Source: Streptomyces rhizoryzae
GTDB taxonomy: Bacteria; Actinomycetota; Actinomycetes; Streptomycetales; Streptomycetaceae
Direction of reading: 5' to 3'
NCBI RefSeq assembly: GCF_023155275.1
Contig: NZ_JALMUV010000040.1
Location: 19,330-83,329, forward strand
Length of the DNA: 64,000 nucleotides
How positions within the stretch are numbered: the first letter of the stretch is position 1; every line of letters begins with the position of its first letter. Made by a program: the position numbers and the translations under genes. Under the pieces are notes generated by a model that saw only the letters and a list, made by a program, of their open reading frames with translations, ran no database searches and was not told the DNA's origin. Below, one piece after another: positions 56,284 to 64,000 of the stretch.

Positions 56284-57741
56284 ATGTCGGACACCGCCTC
56301 GACCCGTGCCACCCGAAACAGCCCTGACCGCTCGCTGGTCACCGCTCCCGACCTGCTCGCCTCGCTGGTGCCGCTGCTCGCCGAATGGGTGCCCCGGCAG
56401 CGCTGGTTCGCGGGCAAGGGACGGCTGCTGACCGGCTTCACGCTGGTCTCGGCGACCGAACTGCTGCCCTGCACCGGCCCGGGGACCGCCCCGGGCCTGC
56501 TCCAGCTGCTGGTCCGGGCCCAGCAGAGCGCCCCGCCCAGCCGCTCGCCGGCCGGCGGCGACTGCTACCAGCTGCTGCTGGGCACCCACCCCGCGCCGCC
56601 GCCGCACCTGGCGCCGGCGGTGATCGGCCGCCCGGCCGGCGGCCCGCTGCGCGGCCGCGCGGTCTACGACGCGCTGCTGGACAACCGGCTGTGCGGGCTG
56701 CTGCTGGAGCGGCTGCGGGTGCCCGGCCGGATCGGGGCGCTGCGGTTCTGCCGCGAACCGGACGCCGGGATCCCCTCCGGGTTGCCCGCCCGGCCGATCG
56801 CGGTGGAGCAGTCCAACTCCTCGATCGTCTATGGAGATACGTTCATCCTGAAGGTCTTCCGGCGGGTCGAGCCGGGCGTCAACCCGGATCTGGAGCTGCC
56901 GCGGGCGCTGGCCGGCGCCAACTGCGCCCGGGTCCCGGCGCCCGCCGCGTGGTTCGAGTCGGCGGTCCCCGAGGGCAGCGGGGAGGCCACCACCCTGGGC
57001 GTGCTCCAGCCGTTCCTGGCCGGCTCCACCGACGGCTGGCAGCTGGCCCTCAACGCGCTGGCGGTGCGCGCCGACTTCACCCGCTCGGCCCGCGCGCTCG
57101 GCCACGCCACCGCCGAGGTGCACACCGCGCTCGCGCAGGCCCTGCCCACCACCGAGCTGCGCCGCCCGGAGCTGGCGGCGATCGCCGGGCGGATGAGCGA
57201 GCGGCTGGAGGCCACCGCCCGCGCGGTGCCGGTGCTCCAGCCCTACCGGGGGCGGCTGCGGGCGGCGTTCGACGCGCTCGCCGGGATGGGGCACGACGGG
57301 CGCAGCTGGGCCGCCCAGCGGATCCACGGCGACCTGCACCTGGGGCAGACCCTGCGCACGGCGGACGGGGGCCGCTGGGCGCTGATCGACTTCGAGGGGG
57401 AGCCGGCCCGGCCGCTGGCCGAGCGGCGCCGCCCGCAGCCGGCCGTCCGGGACGTCGCCGCGATGCTCCGCTCGTTCGACTACGCCGCCCGCAGCGGCCC
57501 GGCCGGCAGCGATCCGTGGGCGCTGGACTGGGCCCGCCGCACCCGGGCCGCGTACTGCCTGGGCTACGCCGAGGCGGGCGGCCTGGACCCGCGCTCGGCC
57601 CCGGAGCTGATGCGGGCCTACGAGACCGACAAGGCCGTCTACGAGGTGCTGTACGAGGCCCGGCACCGGCCCGACTGGCTGTCGGTGCCGATGGCGGCGA
57701 TCCGGCGGCTGGCGGCCTGCGGGGACGCGGGGGCCGGCTGA
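56284..57741 (+). CDS. mak: Maltokinase Mak (Pep2)
   Basis: Phosphorylates maltose to maltose 1-phosphate for GlgE, using ATP. The 485-residue protein has the N-terminal cap (LLAEWVPRQRWFAGKGR), a Lys-containing strand IVYGDTFILKVFRRVEPG and an aminoglycoside-kinase-like catalytic core with RIHGDLHLGQTL and the metal-binding DFEGEPARPL. Length and order fit actinobacterial Mak. ATG at 56284 with AAAGGA at 9 bases. The terminator after treS suggests an independent promoter. glgB follows 103 bases later. Confidence 0.94.
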   Translation: MSDTASTRATRNSPDRSLVTAPDLLASLVPLLAEWVPRQRWFAGKGRLLTGFTLVSATELLPCTGPGTAPGLLQLLVRAQQSAPPSRSPAGGDCYQLLLGTHPAPPPHLAPAVIGRPAGGPLRGRAVYDALLDNRLCGLLLERLRVPGRIGALRFCREPDAGIPSGLPARPIAVEQSNSSIVYGDTFILKVFRRVEPGVNPDLELPRALAGANCARVPAPAAWFESAVPEGSGEATTLGVLQPFLAGSTDGWQLALNALAVRADFTRSARALGHATAEVHTALAQALPTTELRRPELAAIAGRMSERLEATARAVPVLQPYRGRLRAAFDALAGMGHDGRSWAAQRIHGDLHLGQTLRTADGGRWALIDFEGEPARPLAERRRPQPAVRDVAAMLRSFDYAARSGPAGSDPWALDWARRTRAAYCLGYAEAGGLDPRSAPELMRAYETDKAVYEVLYEARHRPDWLSVPMAAIRRLAACGDAGAG

Positions 57742-57844
57742 GCCCGGCCCGCCCGCGCCACCCGGCCGGCCCCGGCCCCGTACGCCGCCGCCCGCCACCC
57801 GTTGGCACCGACCGTCCGACCACCGCCCCGAGGAGGCCCCGCCC

Positions 57845-60205
57845 GTGACCGCCCGCCACCCCGCCCCGCCCCCGTCCCGGAAGCCCGCGTCCGGCACCGC
57901 ACCCGGGCCCGCCCCCGGCTCCGCGTCCGGCCGCGCGCCGGGCCCCGCGGCCGCCGCCGGCCGCCCGCAGCCCCCGGCCCCCGAGGTCCGCCCCGCCCCC
58001 GGTGACCCCGGGGTGCGCCGCGCCGTGCCGCTGTCCGCGGAGGACCGCGGGCGGCTGCTCGCCGGGGCGCACCACGACCCGCACGCGCTGCTCGGCGCGC
58101 ACCCGGTGGCCGGCGGGCTGATGATCCGCGCGCTGCGCCCGCACGCCCGGTCCGTCACCGTGGTGGCCGACGGACTGCGGGCGGCGCTGCACCCGGAGGG
58201 CGACGGCCTGTTCGCGGGGGTGCTGCCGCGCTCCGAGGCCCCCGACTACCGGCTGGTGGTCGACTACGGCGGGACCGTGCTGACCGTGCGGGACCCCTAC
58301 CGCTTCCTGCCCGCGCTCGGCGAGCTGGACCTGCACCTGTTCAGCGAGGGCCGGCACGAGCAGCTGTGGCAGGCGCTGGGCGCGCGGGTGATGGAGCACC
58401 AGGGGGTGGGCGGGACGCGGTTCACCGTGTGGGCGCCCAACGCCCGGGGCGTGCGGGTGGTGGGGAACTTCAACTACTGGGACGGGACCGGCTCCCCGAT
58501 GCGGTCGCTGGGCTCGTCCGGGGTGTGGGAGCTGTTCCTGCCCGGCCTCGGCGAGGGCGAGCTGTACAAGTTCGAGATCACCCGGCCGGACGGCTCGCGG
58601 ACCGTCCGCGCCGACCCGATGGCGCGGCGCACCGAGTGCCCGCCGGCCACCGCCTCGGTGGTGCACGCCTCGCACCACCAGTGGCGGGACGGCGACTGGA
58701 TGGCCCGGCGCGGCGAGCGGCCGGTGCACACCTCGCCGTTCTCCGTCTACGAGCTCCACCTGCCCTCCTGGCGACCCGGACTGACGTACCGTCAGCTGGC
58801 CGCGCAGCTGCCCGCCTACGTCAAGGACCTGGGCTTCACCCACGTCGAGTTCATGCCGGTGGCCGAGCACCCCTTCGGCGGCTCCTGGGGCTACCAGGTG
58901 ACCGGCTTCTACGCGCCGACCGCCCGGATGGGCACCCCGGACGACTTCAAGTTCCTCGTCGACGCGCTGCACCGGGCAGGCATCGGCGTGCTGATGGACT
59001 GGGTGCCGGCGCACTTCCCGCGGGACGACTGGGCGCTGGCGGAGTTCGACGGGCGGCCGCTGTACGAGCCGGGGGACCCGGCGCGGGCCGCGCACCCGGA
59101 CTGGGGGACCCTGGAGTTCGACTACGGCCGCACCGAGGTGCGCAACTTCCTGGTCGCCAACGCGGTGTACTGGTGCGAGGAGTTCCACATCGACGGGCTG
59201 CGGGTGGACGCGGTCGCCTCGATGCTCTACCTGGACTACTCCCGCGAGGACGGCAACTGGACGCCGAACGTCCACGGCGGCCGGGAGAACCTCGACGCGG
59301 TGGCCTTCCTCCAGGAGATGAACGCCACCGTCTACCGCCGCTGCCCGGGCGTGGTGACCATCGCCGAGGAGTCCACCGCCTGGGACGGCGTCACCCGCGC
59401 CACCCACCACGTCGGCCCCGGCGGCTTCGGCGGGCTGGGCTTCGGCCTGAAGTGGAACATGGGCTGGATGCACGATTCGCTCGGCTACGTCGAGAAGGAC
59501 CCGGTGCACCGCAAGTACCACCACGGCGAGATGACCTTCTCGATGATCTACGCCTACTCCGAGAACTACGTCCTGCCGATCTCGCACGACGAGGTGGTGC
59601 ACGGCAAGCGGGCGCTGGTGTCGAAGATGCCCGGCGACTGGTGGCAGCAGCGCGCCAACCACCGCGCGTACCTGGGCTTCATGTGGGCCCATCCCGGAAA
59701 GCAACTGCTCTTCATGGGCCAGGAGTTCGCGCAGGGCGCGGAGTGGGCCGAGCGGCACGGCCCGGACTGGTGGCTGCTGGACCCGTCCTACGAGGCGGAG
59801 CCGGACCACCGGGGCGTGCGCGACCTGGTCCGGGACCTCAACCGCCGGTACGCCGACACGCCCGCGCTGTGGCAGCGCGACACCGACCCGGCCGGTTTCG
59901 CATGGATCGACGCGGACGCGAGCGAGGACAACGTCTTCTCCTTCCTGCGCTTCGCGGCCGACGGCACCCCGCTCGTCTCGGTCACCAACTTCTCCCCCGT
60001 GGTCCGCCACGACTACCGCCTCGGTGTCCCCGGCGACGTCCCGGTCTGGCGCGCATTCCTCAACACCGACGACTCCCGCTACGGCGGCAGCGGCGTCACC
60101 CACCCCGACCCCCTCAAGACCGAACCGGTCCCCTGGAACGGCCGCCGCCACTCGATCAGCGCCACCCTCCCGCCGCTGGCCACGGTCTGGCTGGTACCGG
60201 GGTGA
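57845..60205 (+). CDS. glgB: 1,4-alpha-glucan branching enzyme GlgB
   Basis: Introduces alpha-1,6 branches into the glucan made by GlgE. The 786-residue protein has a 50-residue low-complexity Pro/Ala N-terminus, two CBM48-like domains (AGAHHDPHALLGAHPVAGG; RFTVWAPNARGVRVVGNFN) and a GH13_9 barrel. The catalytic nucleophile is in DGLRVDAVASMLYLDYSR (split here as GLRVDAVASM), the acid in VTIAEESTAW and the stabiliser in LPISHDEVVHGK. GTG at 57845 follows GAGGAGG. It closes the glgE-treS-mak-glgB cluster. Confidence 0.95.
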   Translation: MTARHPAPPPSRKPASGTAPGPAPGSASGRAPGPAAAAGRPQPPAPEVRPAPGDPGVRRAVPLSAEDRGRLLAGAHHDPHALLGAHPVAGGLMIRALRPHARSVTVVADGLRAALHPEGDGLFAGVLPRSEAPDYRLVVDYGGTVLTVRDPYRFLPALGELDLHLFSEGRHEQLWQALGARVMEHQGVGGTRFTVWAPNARGVRVVGNFNYWDGTGSPMRSLGSSGVWELFLPGLGEGELYKFEITRPDGSRTVRADPMARRTECPPATASVVHASHHQWRDGDWMARRGERPVHTSPFSVYELHLPSWRPGLTYRQLAAQLPAYVKDLGFTHVEFMPVAEHPFGGSWGYQVTGFYAPTARMGTPDDFKFLVDALHRAGIGVLMDWVPAHFPRDDWALAEFDGRPLYEPGDPARAAHPDWGTLEFDYGRTEVRNFLVANAVYWCEEFHIDGLRVDAVASMLYLDYSREDGNWTPNVHGGRENLDAVAFLQEMNATVYRRCPGVVTIAEESTAWDGVTRATHHVGPGGFGGLGFGLKWNMGWMHDSLGYVEKDPVHRKYHHGEMTFSMIYAYSENYVLPISHDEVVHGKRALVSKMPGDWWQQRANHRAYLGFMWAHPGKQLLFMGQEFAQGAEWAERHGPDWWLLDPSYEAEPDHRGVRDLVRDLNRRYADTPALWQRDTDPAGFAWIDADASEDNVFSFLRFAADGTPLVSVTNFSPVVRHDYRLGVPGDVPVWRAFLNTDDSRYGGSGVTHPDPLKTEPVPWNGRRHSISATLPPLATVWLVPG

Positions 60206-60282
60206 GGGCGGGGCCCCTGTACGGGTGGGGCGTGCGCCCGAGGGCCCCCGCCCCATCGGTGTGCCTGGAGGCCGTCACGGTG

Positions 60283-60390
60283 CTATTGCCGTGAGCCCCG
60301 GGGCCAGGTGACGGCCTGCCCCTCAGGGGTGACGGCCACCTCGAACCGTTCGAGCCCGGGGGCTCCGTCGGCGCGCACCGGCTGACGTCC
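60283..60390 (-). pseudogene. 3' remnant of a tgm-associated methyltransferase (probable)
   Basis: In a second minus frame the sequence reads DGAPGLERFEVAVTPEGQ then AVTWPRGSRQ and a TAG at 60283-60285. This resembles the extreme C-terminus of PIMT-type methyltransferases that follow graspetide ATP-grasp genes, which end in a ...RFxLTVTPEGQxVWLD-like strand. No start codon or body is present, and the fragment begins where tgmB homology ends. It is best explained as the far end of a deletion. The identification is from memory of the family and is moderate at best. Confidence 0.4.
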
Positions 60391-61057
60391 GCTCGCCCAT
60401 GACGGTCACGCGGATGTCGGTCGTCTTGTCCACACGCTGCTGGAAGAGATGGGCGGTACCGCTGACGGTGTCGTCGATCTCCCCGCCGGTGACCTCGGCG
60501 ACGCGCACCGTGCACGAGACTCCGTTCGCATCCCGGTAGAGCGGTGCGGAGAGCGGCTTGTGGATCACCGGGCCGTACCGTCGGACGAAGCTTCTGGCGG
60601 CGCCGGGGTCGGAGGTGATCAGGGTCGGCGGGAGGAGGAACCCGGCCGCCGCGGCGGCGGCGAGACCGGCCGGTTTGAACTCCGCGTCACCGATGCGGTG
60701 CGGGTGGTTGACGTACCGGCAGCCGGGCAGGGAGGCGAGGACGCCACCGAGGCCGTAGCGAGCTTGGGCAACGGCGAACCGAGCACTCTGTTCGTCCAGG
60801 TGCGGGAAGGTGAAGCCGGATGGGCGGCGGTAGTAGAGCGACCGCACGTGCCCGAGGGCGGCGGTGCGCGAGGGTGTGGTCAAAGTGCCCGCGAGACCGT
60901 CGCCGGTGAGGGTGGCCGCGAACGACAAGGTGGCGGGGAAATCCCCGGAGTCGAACCGCACGACCGGGACGCCCCGGCCGTGCAGCTCGTCGATCACCAG
61001 GTCGGTCGTGGGGTCGTCCAGGTTGGTGACGACCAGAACCGGACCCGGGGGTGTCAC
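60323..61057 (-). pseudogene. tgmB: ATP-grasp RiPP maturase TgmB, 3'-truncated
   Basis: TgmB enzymes form omega-ester links between Thr/Ser and Asp/Glu side chains of a precursor peptide. The first 223 residues look normal: VLVVTNLDDPTTDLVIDELH, a strand LYYRRPSGF, ASLPGCRYVNHP and the central ATP-grasp segment HKPLSAPLYRD with FQQRVDKTTDIRVTVMGER. After about position 60390 the frame gives a basic nonsense tail (TSAGARRRSPRARTVRGG) and stops at 244 residues. Intact homologues run to about 320 residues and carry the metal-binding Asp, Glu and Asn in the missing part. GTG at 61057 overlaps the tgmA stop as GTGA. Confidence 0.75.
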
Positions 61058-61365
61058 TGGTCGCCGTCGTTCCCGGTGTCCTGGTCACCGCCGCCGGCGC
61101 CCCCGGGTCCGGCACCGTCGGACGGATTTCCGGTGTTGGTGGGCGGGTTGGTGCCGGTGCTCGTCCCGTGCCCCGGCATCGCCACCGGCTGCCCGGCGGC
61201 ATCGAAGTACTGGCCGGTCTGCGTGGCGGGGTCGAGTTCGACACGGGCGTAACCGGGGGCGAACGCCGGGTACGGAGCCATCCGCCGCAGCCCCCAGGGA
61301 ACGGGCGTGACGTGGCCGGACGGAAGCGGCGTCCCGGCAGGAAGCCGGTCGGAGTGGGCGAACAT
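61054..61365 (-). CDS. tgmA: Graspetide precursor peptide TgmA (ATP-grasp-modified RiPP)
   Basis: A 103-residue precursor. The leader carries the family motif PWGLRRMAPYP (23-33) and YARVELDPATQTGQYFDAAG (40-58), thought to be recognised by the ATP-grasp enzyme. The C-terminal core (about 66-103) combines a Thr/Ser-rich run HGTSTGTNPPTNTGNPS with acidic GGDQDTGNDGDQ, as expected when side-chain hydroxyls are joined to Asp. ATG at 61365 has AAGGGA at 7 bases. It is third in a minus-strand group with two small genes and truncated tgmB. Confidence 0.88.
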   Translation of the reverse strand: MFAHSDRLPAGTPLPSGHVTPVPWGLRRMAPYPAFAPGYARVELDPATQTGQYFDAAGQPVAMPGHGTSTGTNPPTNTGNPSDGAGPGGAGGGDQDTGNDGDQ

Positions 61366-61418
61366 GCGATTCCCTTCGTCTGTTCCACTGGAATGTGCGG
61401 GGGCGGCGGGACGGCCGG

Positions 61419-61637
61419 TCACGACCGGCTCCACTCACCGCGTCGGGAAACAACCGAGTACGACGCGATGGCGTCCTGCTCGACGCGCACGGTCTCCCCG
61501 CCGGGCGCGCCGTACAGCGGGCGCAGCACCCACACCGGCCGACGGGTTTTCGCGCCGGCGATATCGGTGCACACCCACTTCGTGCCGGCCGCAACCGCCA
61601 CGACGAGGTCCCCGACCCCGGGCCGTGTGCCGCTCAC
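61419..61637 (-). CDS. Small conserved-looking protein upstream of tgmA
   Basis: A 72-residue protein, SGTRPGVGDLVVAVAAGTKWV then RRPVWVLRPLYGAPGGETVRV, reading as a small beta-rich domain. No family is recognised. The GTG at 61637 overlaps the stop of the preceding small gene as GTGA, which is good evidence that both are translated. It lies 53 bases before tgmA and is probably in the same transcript. Confidence 0.6.
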   Translation of the reverse strand: MSGTRPGVGDLVVAVAAGTKWVCTDIAGAKTRRPVWVLRPLYGAPGGETVRVEQDAIASYSVVSRRGEWSRS

Positions 61638-61894
61638 CGGGTGGCCGCCTCGGCGATCGCGGCCTCGATCTCCTCGTCGGCGGCCCTGCGCAGCGCGCCC
61701 GGCGCGGCCTGCCAGGCCGGGGCGGTCCCGGCCAGCGGTACCAGCAGGACGCAGTCACAGTGCGGGCGTCCGGGCGGGTACGCCGACCGGTCCGCCACCC
61801 GGCCGACGCGGCCGGTGACGGTGTCATGGACGAGGGCGCCCGGCGGGTGGCCGATGGCGTTCTGCGGGTCCTGAAGGGTGGTGCGTGGGGTCAT
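61634..61894 (-). CDS. Small protein, first gene of the tgm-associated group
   Basis: An 86-residue protein, TPRTTLQDPQNAIGHPPGAL, VHDTVTGRVGRVADRSAYPP, a CDC motif (PHCDCVLLVPLAG) and an acidic helical end (ADEEIEAAIAEAATR). No family is recognised. The opening half (VHDTVTGRVGRVAD) resembles a small SH3-like barrel, which is only an impression. ATG at 61894 with GAGG upstream. It is divergent from the XRE regulator and overlaps the next gene by four bases. Confidence 0.6.
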   Translation of the reverse strand: MTPRTTLQDPQNAIGHPPGALVHDTVTGRVGRVADRSAYPPGRPHCDCVLLVPLAGTAPAWQAAPGALRRAADEEIEAAIAEAATR

Positions 61895-62108
61895 CGCGGC
61901 CTCGGTTCGCTCGCGGTGGGCTGGGATGTCGGCCGCCCGCGCGCCTCGGCAACTCGCCGAGGTGCTTGCGGGGCGGCCGATGGCCAGTCAACGCTCCGGA
62001 AGGGCTGTGCGGGGACACCAGGTGGTGACCCCAACCCGGAGTCAGGAAAAGGGCGTTGGTGCGGCGTTGGCCGTACGATCGGTGCAGTCGCTACCCAGGG
62101 AGCTACAG

Positions 62109-63398
62109 ATGGTCCGTGGCGCACCGGATCCCCGTGAGGTCATGTCCGGTCTGCTGGAGGACGACCGTCTTCTGCGTGCCTGCGCCGAACGGGACATGGG
62201 TGCCGTCTTCCGCATGCTCAACAGCCGGGGAGTCAGTACGCGGCGGCTCGCCGCGGCCGCCGGCATCACCCAAGGACGGCTCTACGACTACATGAACGGC
62301 AAGAGCCGCGTCGAGAAGCTCAGCCTGTTCGAGCAGATCGCGGATGCCTTTCGCATCCCCGGCCGGCTGCTGGGACTGGCACGCCGGTCGTGGGAGCCCG
62401 CGCCGGTGGACGTGGCACACCAGCGGGCCGACCGCCCGCCGCCCGATGGTGACGATCTGGCAGCGGTGGGCCACTTCCGCAGTGCGGACCGGCAGACCGG
62501 CGGCGGGCGCCTGTACGGGGCGGTCGTACGGCATCTCCGTGATCGGGTGGCTCCTCGGCTGGTTGACGCCGACGGTGGGCCGGAGGTGTTTGCGGCGGCA
62601 GCTGCGCTGACCGAGATGGCGGGGTGGATGGCCCATGACTCGGGTCATGACGACCGCGCGGGCCGCCACTTTGCCCGCGCGCTCCCGCTGGCCCGCGCCG
62701 CGGGAGACCTTCCGTTGGCCGCGAACATCGCCGCCAGCAGCAGCCACCTCGCCCTCCAGGCCGGGAATCCGGCAGCGGCAGCCGACTGGGCACGGACCGG
62801 GCTCCGCCTCGCCGCGCAGGGACCACGTGTTCCGGCGCTGACCGCACGCCTGCACACGATGCAGGCTCGCGCCCATGCCGCGGCCGTGCAGCGCGACCCG
62901 GCCGTCCGTGCCCTGGACGCGGCCCGACGCGACCTCGACCAGGCGCTCGGCGCCTCCCACCCGTGGCTGAGTCCGTTCGACGTCGCCGCGCTGGCGAGTG
63001 AATCGGCGCTGGTCCTCCGCGACCTGGGTCAGCACGATGAGGCGCTGGCGTGCGCCGAACAGGCCGTCGCGCTGCGGCAGACAGGCCGGGAACGGTCCCT
63101 GGCACTGAGCCGGATCATCCTGGTGGGCGTCCACGTCCGCCGGCACGACATCGACGCTGCCGTGAGCGTGGGCCACGACCTGCTCGGTACCAGCCCCACC
63201 CTGGGCTCCGTCCGGGTCGTGCGGCAGCTCGACGCACTTGGCAGGCTGCTGACGCCGCACCGGGGATACGGGCCGGTGCGGGAGTACCTGGTCCGCTTCG
63301 ACGCCGCGCGCAGGGCCAGAATGCTGCTGCTGGCCGACATCATCCCGCCACCACCGGGAGGCACTCCGTATGAGGCCCACCGCACCCGACCCCGCTGA
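62109..63398 (+). CDS. XRE-family regulator with TPR-like repeats
   Basis: A 429-residue regulator. An N-terminal helix-turn-helix (VSTRRLAAAAGITQGRLYDY, about 38-57) is followed by a long all-helical region with TPR-like pairs (AGRHFARALPLARAAGDLPL; ALACAEQAVALRQTGRE). Such proteins usually respond to a small ligand or peptide. ATG at 62109 follows AGGGAG at 7 bases; an open frame upstream lacks homology. The NUDIX gene overlaps its 3' end by 29 bases, and the tgm group is divergent, so it may control that group. Confidence 0.82.
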   Translation: MVRGAPDPREVMSGLLEDDRLLRACAERDMGAVFRMLNSRGVSTRRLAAAAGITQGRLYDYMNGKSRVEKLSLFEQIADAFRIPGRLLGLARRSWEPAPVDVAHQRADRPPPDGDDLAAVGHFRSADRQTGGGRLYGAVVRHLRDRVAPRLVDADGGPEVFAAAAALTEMAGWMAHDSGHDDRAGRHFARALPLARAAGDLPLAANIAASSSHLALQAGNPAAAADWARTGLRLAAQGPRVPALTARLHTMQARAHAAAVQRDPAVRALDAARRDLDQALGASHPWLSPFDVAALASESALVLRDLGQHDEALACAEQAVALRQTGRERSLALSRIILVGVHVRRHDIDAAVSVGHDLLGTSPTLGSVRVVRQLDALGRLLTPHRGYGPVREYLVRFDAARRARMLLLADIIPPPPGGTPYEAHRTRPR

Positions 63399-63891
63399 CG
63401 CGGAAGCCTGGAACGCCTACCTGGCGGAGGGCAACGCCAAGCAAGCGCGCAAGCGCGTCGCCGCCGACGCACTGCTCCGGGATCCGTCCGGACGTGTGCT
63501 TCTGGTGAACCCCACCTACAAGCCCGGCTGGGACCTGCCCGGCGGTATGGCGGAAGCGAACGAGGCGCCGGAGGACGCGGTGGGGCGCGAGCTGTCCGAA
63601 GAACTGGGGCTCACGGTGGTGCTGCGGGGACTGCTGGTGGTGGACTGGGTCGCCCCGCACGGGCCGTGGGACGACCAGATCGCCTTCGTCTTCGACGGCG
63701 GAACGCTCCCGCAGGACCGGGCCGAGGGGCTACGGCCCACCGACGACGAGCTGTCCCAGGTCGCCTTCCTCACGGCCGGCGAAGCCGGCACCCGGCTCCG
63801 GGGTCGGATCCGGCGCCGGTTCGAGGCCGCGGTACGGGCGCTCGGCGCGGGCAGGCCGCTGTACCTCCGGGACGGCGTACCCGTCGCCTGA
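63370..63891 (+). CDS. NUDIX hydrolase
   Basis: A 173-residue enzyme that cleaves a nucleoside diphosphate linked to another moiety. The complete Nudix box is visible: GGMAEANEAPEDAVGREL then SEELGL (GX5EX7REUXEEXGU, about 58-80). WDLPGG precedes it and LRPTDDELSQVAFL follows. The substrate is unknown. The ATG at 63370 lies within the regulator gene, so the two are translationally coupled. XRE-NUDIX pairs are common in Streptomyces, as I recall, often next to small-peptide loci. Confidence 0.9.
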   Translation: MRPTAPDPADAEAWNAYLAEGNAKQARKRVAADALLRDPSGRVLLVNPTYKPGWDLPGGMAEANEAPEDAVGRELSEELGLTVVLRGLLVVDWVAPHGPWDDQIAFVFDGGTLPQDRAEGLRPTDDELSQVAFLTAGEAGTRLRGRIRRRFEAAVRALGAGRPLYLRDGVPVA

Positions 63892-63955
63892 CGGGCCCGG
63901 GCGCACCGCCGGATACCGGCGCGGCGGTGGACGCCGTGCGCGCGCACCCGGAAGC

Positions 63956-63967
63956 GGGGGGGGGGGG
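63956..63967 (+). repeat. 12-G homopolymer
   Basis: Twelve consecutive G, the longest single-base run in the window, immediately before a duplicated 33-base segment. It may be biological or a sequencing/assembly artefact. Confidence 0.9.
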
Positions 63968-64000
63968 CGGGCGAGCGGCATGAGGAGGGCGGCGACCAGG
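63968..64000. repeat. 33-base exact copy of part of the second PAP2 gene
   Basis: Positions 63968-64000 are identical to 32278-32310, and the match runs off the window edge. On the minus strand both encode LVAALLMPLAR. The base before the match differs, so the match starts exactly after the G run. Confidence 0.9.

Noticed and set aside
63956..64000. Attachment site or mobile-element border
   Set aside because: There is no integrase, transposase or tRNA nearby, and the second copy lies inside a normal PAP2 coding sequence without target-site features.

Overview
The window is a typical high-GC actinobacterial chromosome segment, almost certainly Streptomyces. Coding density is high, third codon positions are GC-biased, and GTG and TTG starts are common. 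Many genes overlap as GTGA stop/start pairs, and the gene order resembles the conserved core region around ligA-mnmA-oppABCDF-gcvTH-glyA-glgE-treS of Streptomyces chromosomes (the synteny is recalled, not computed). No rRNA, tRNA, insertion sequence or CRISPR array was found.

Layout. 1-4.0 kb: N-terminus of a membrane protein (probably a cyclic-di-GMP protein), ligA and a MetE-like methionine synthase. 4.1-9.8 kb: a MarR-regulated drug-efflux pair with twin palindromic operators, an SDR, a LOG-family protein, gdhA and a membrane protein. 9.9-16.5 kb: mnmA and a cysteine desulfurase (the tRNA 2-thiouridine pathway) flanking a Tat-exported amidase, then a thioesterase, a TRIC-like channel and a secreted M1 aminopeptidase. 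16.6-22.7 kb: a five-gene oligopeptide ABC importer. 23.2-30.9 kb: a one-carbon/glycine-serine block, with two SseB-type genes, a P-loop protein, and a tandem glycine riboswitch driving gcvT-gcvH-glyA followed by sdaA. 31-37.5 kb: an envelope block with two PAP2 phosphatases and DedA, divergent from a BlaI/M56 pair with BlaI-type operators between them, then a GH25 lysozyme and nadE. 37.6-44.4 kb: a CcdA/DsbA thiol-redox operon, an anti-sigma-like ATP-binding protein, enoyl-CoA hydratase and two tandem L,D-transpeptidase lipoproteins. 44.7-60.2 kb: alpha-glucan metabolism (glgX, then glgE-treS-mak-glgB) split by two tandem M4 metalloproteases. 60.3-63.9 kb: an accessory island with a Tgm-type graspetide (omega-ester RiPP) locus that looks partly deleted, two small unknown genes, and a divergent XRE-TPR regulator with a NUDIX hydrolase. 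The last 45 bases are a run of 12 G followed by 33 bases identical to part of a PAP2 gene 31.7 kb upstream.

How the genes work together. TreS converts trehalose to maltose, Mak makes maltose 1-phosphate, GlgE polymerises it and GlgB branches it; GlgX debranches. The riboswitch senses glycine and turns on the glycine cleavage system, while GlyA and SdaA connect glycine, serine and pyruvate. The DedA/PAP2 genes probably recycle undecaprenyl phosphate, and the BlaI sites suggest they belong to an envelope-stress regulon. At least eight genes have a TAnnnT -10 element 6-9 bases before the start codon and no usable ribosome binding site, pointing to leaderless mRNAs. The most unusual items are the damaged tgm locus, the BlaI-DedA-PAP2 module, a 48-base perfect palindrome at 30.9 kb, and the unexplained duplication at the window end.
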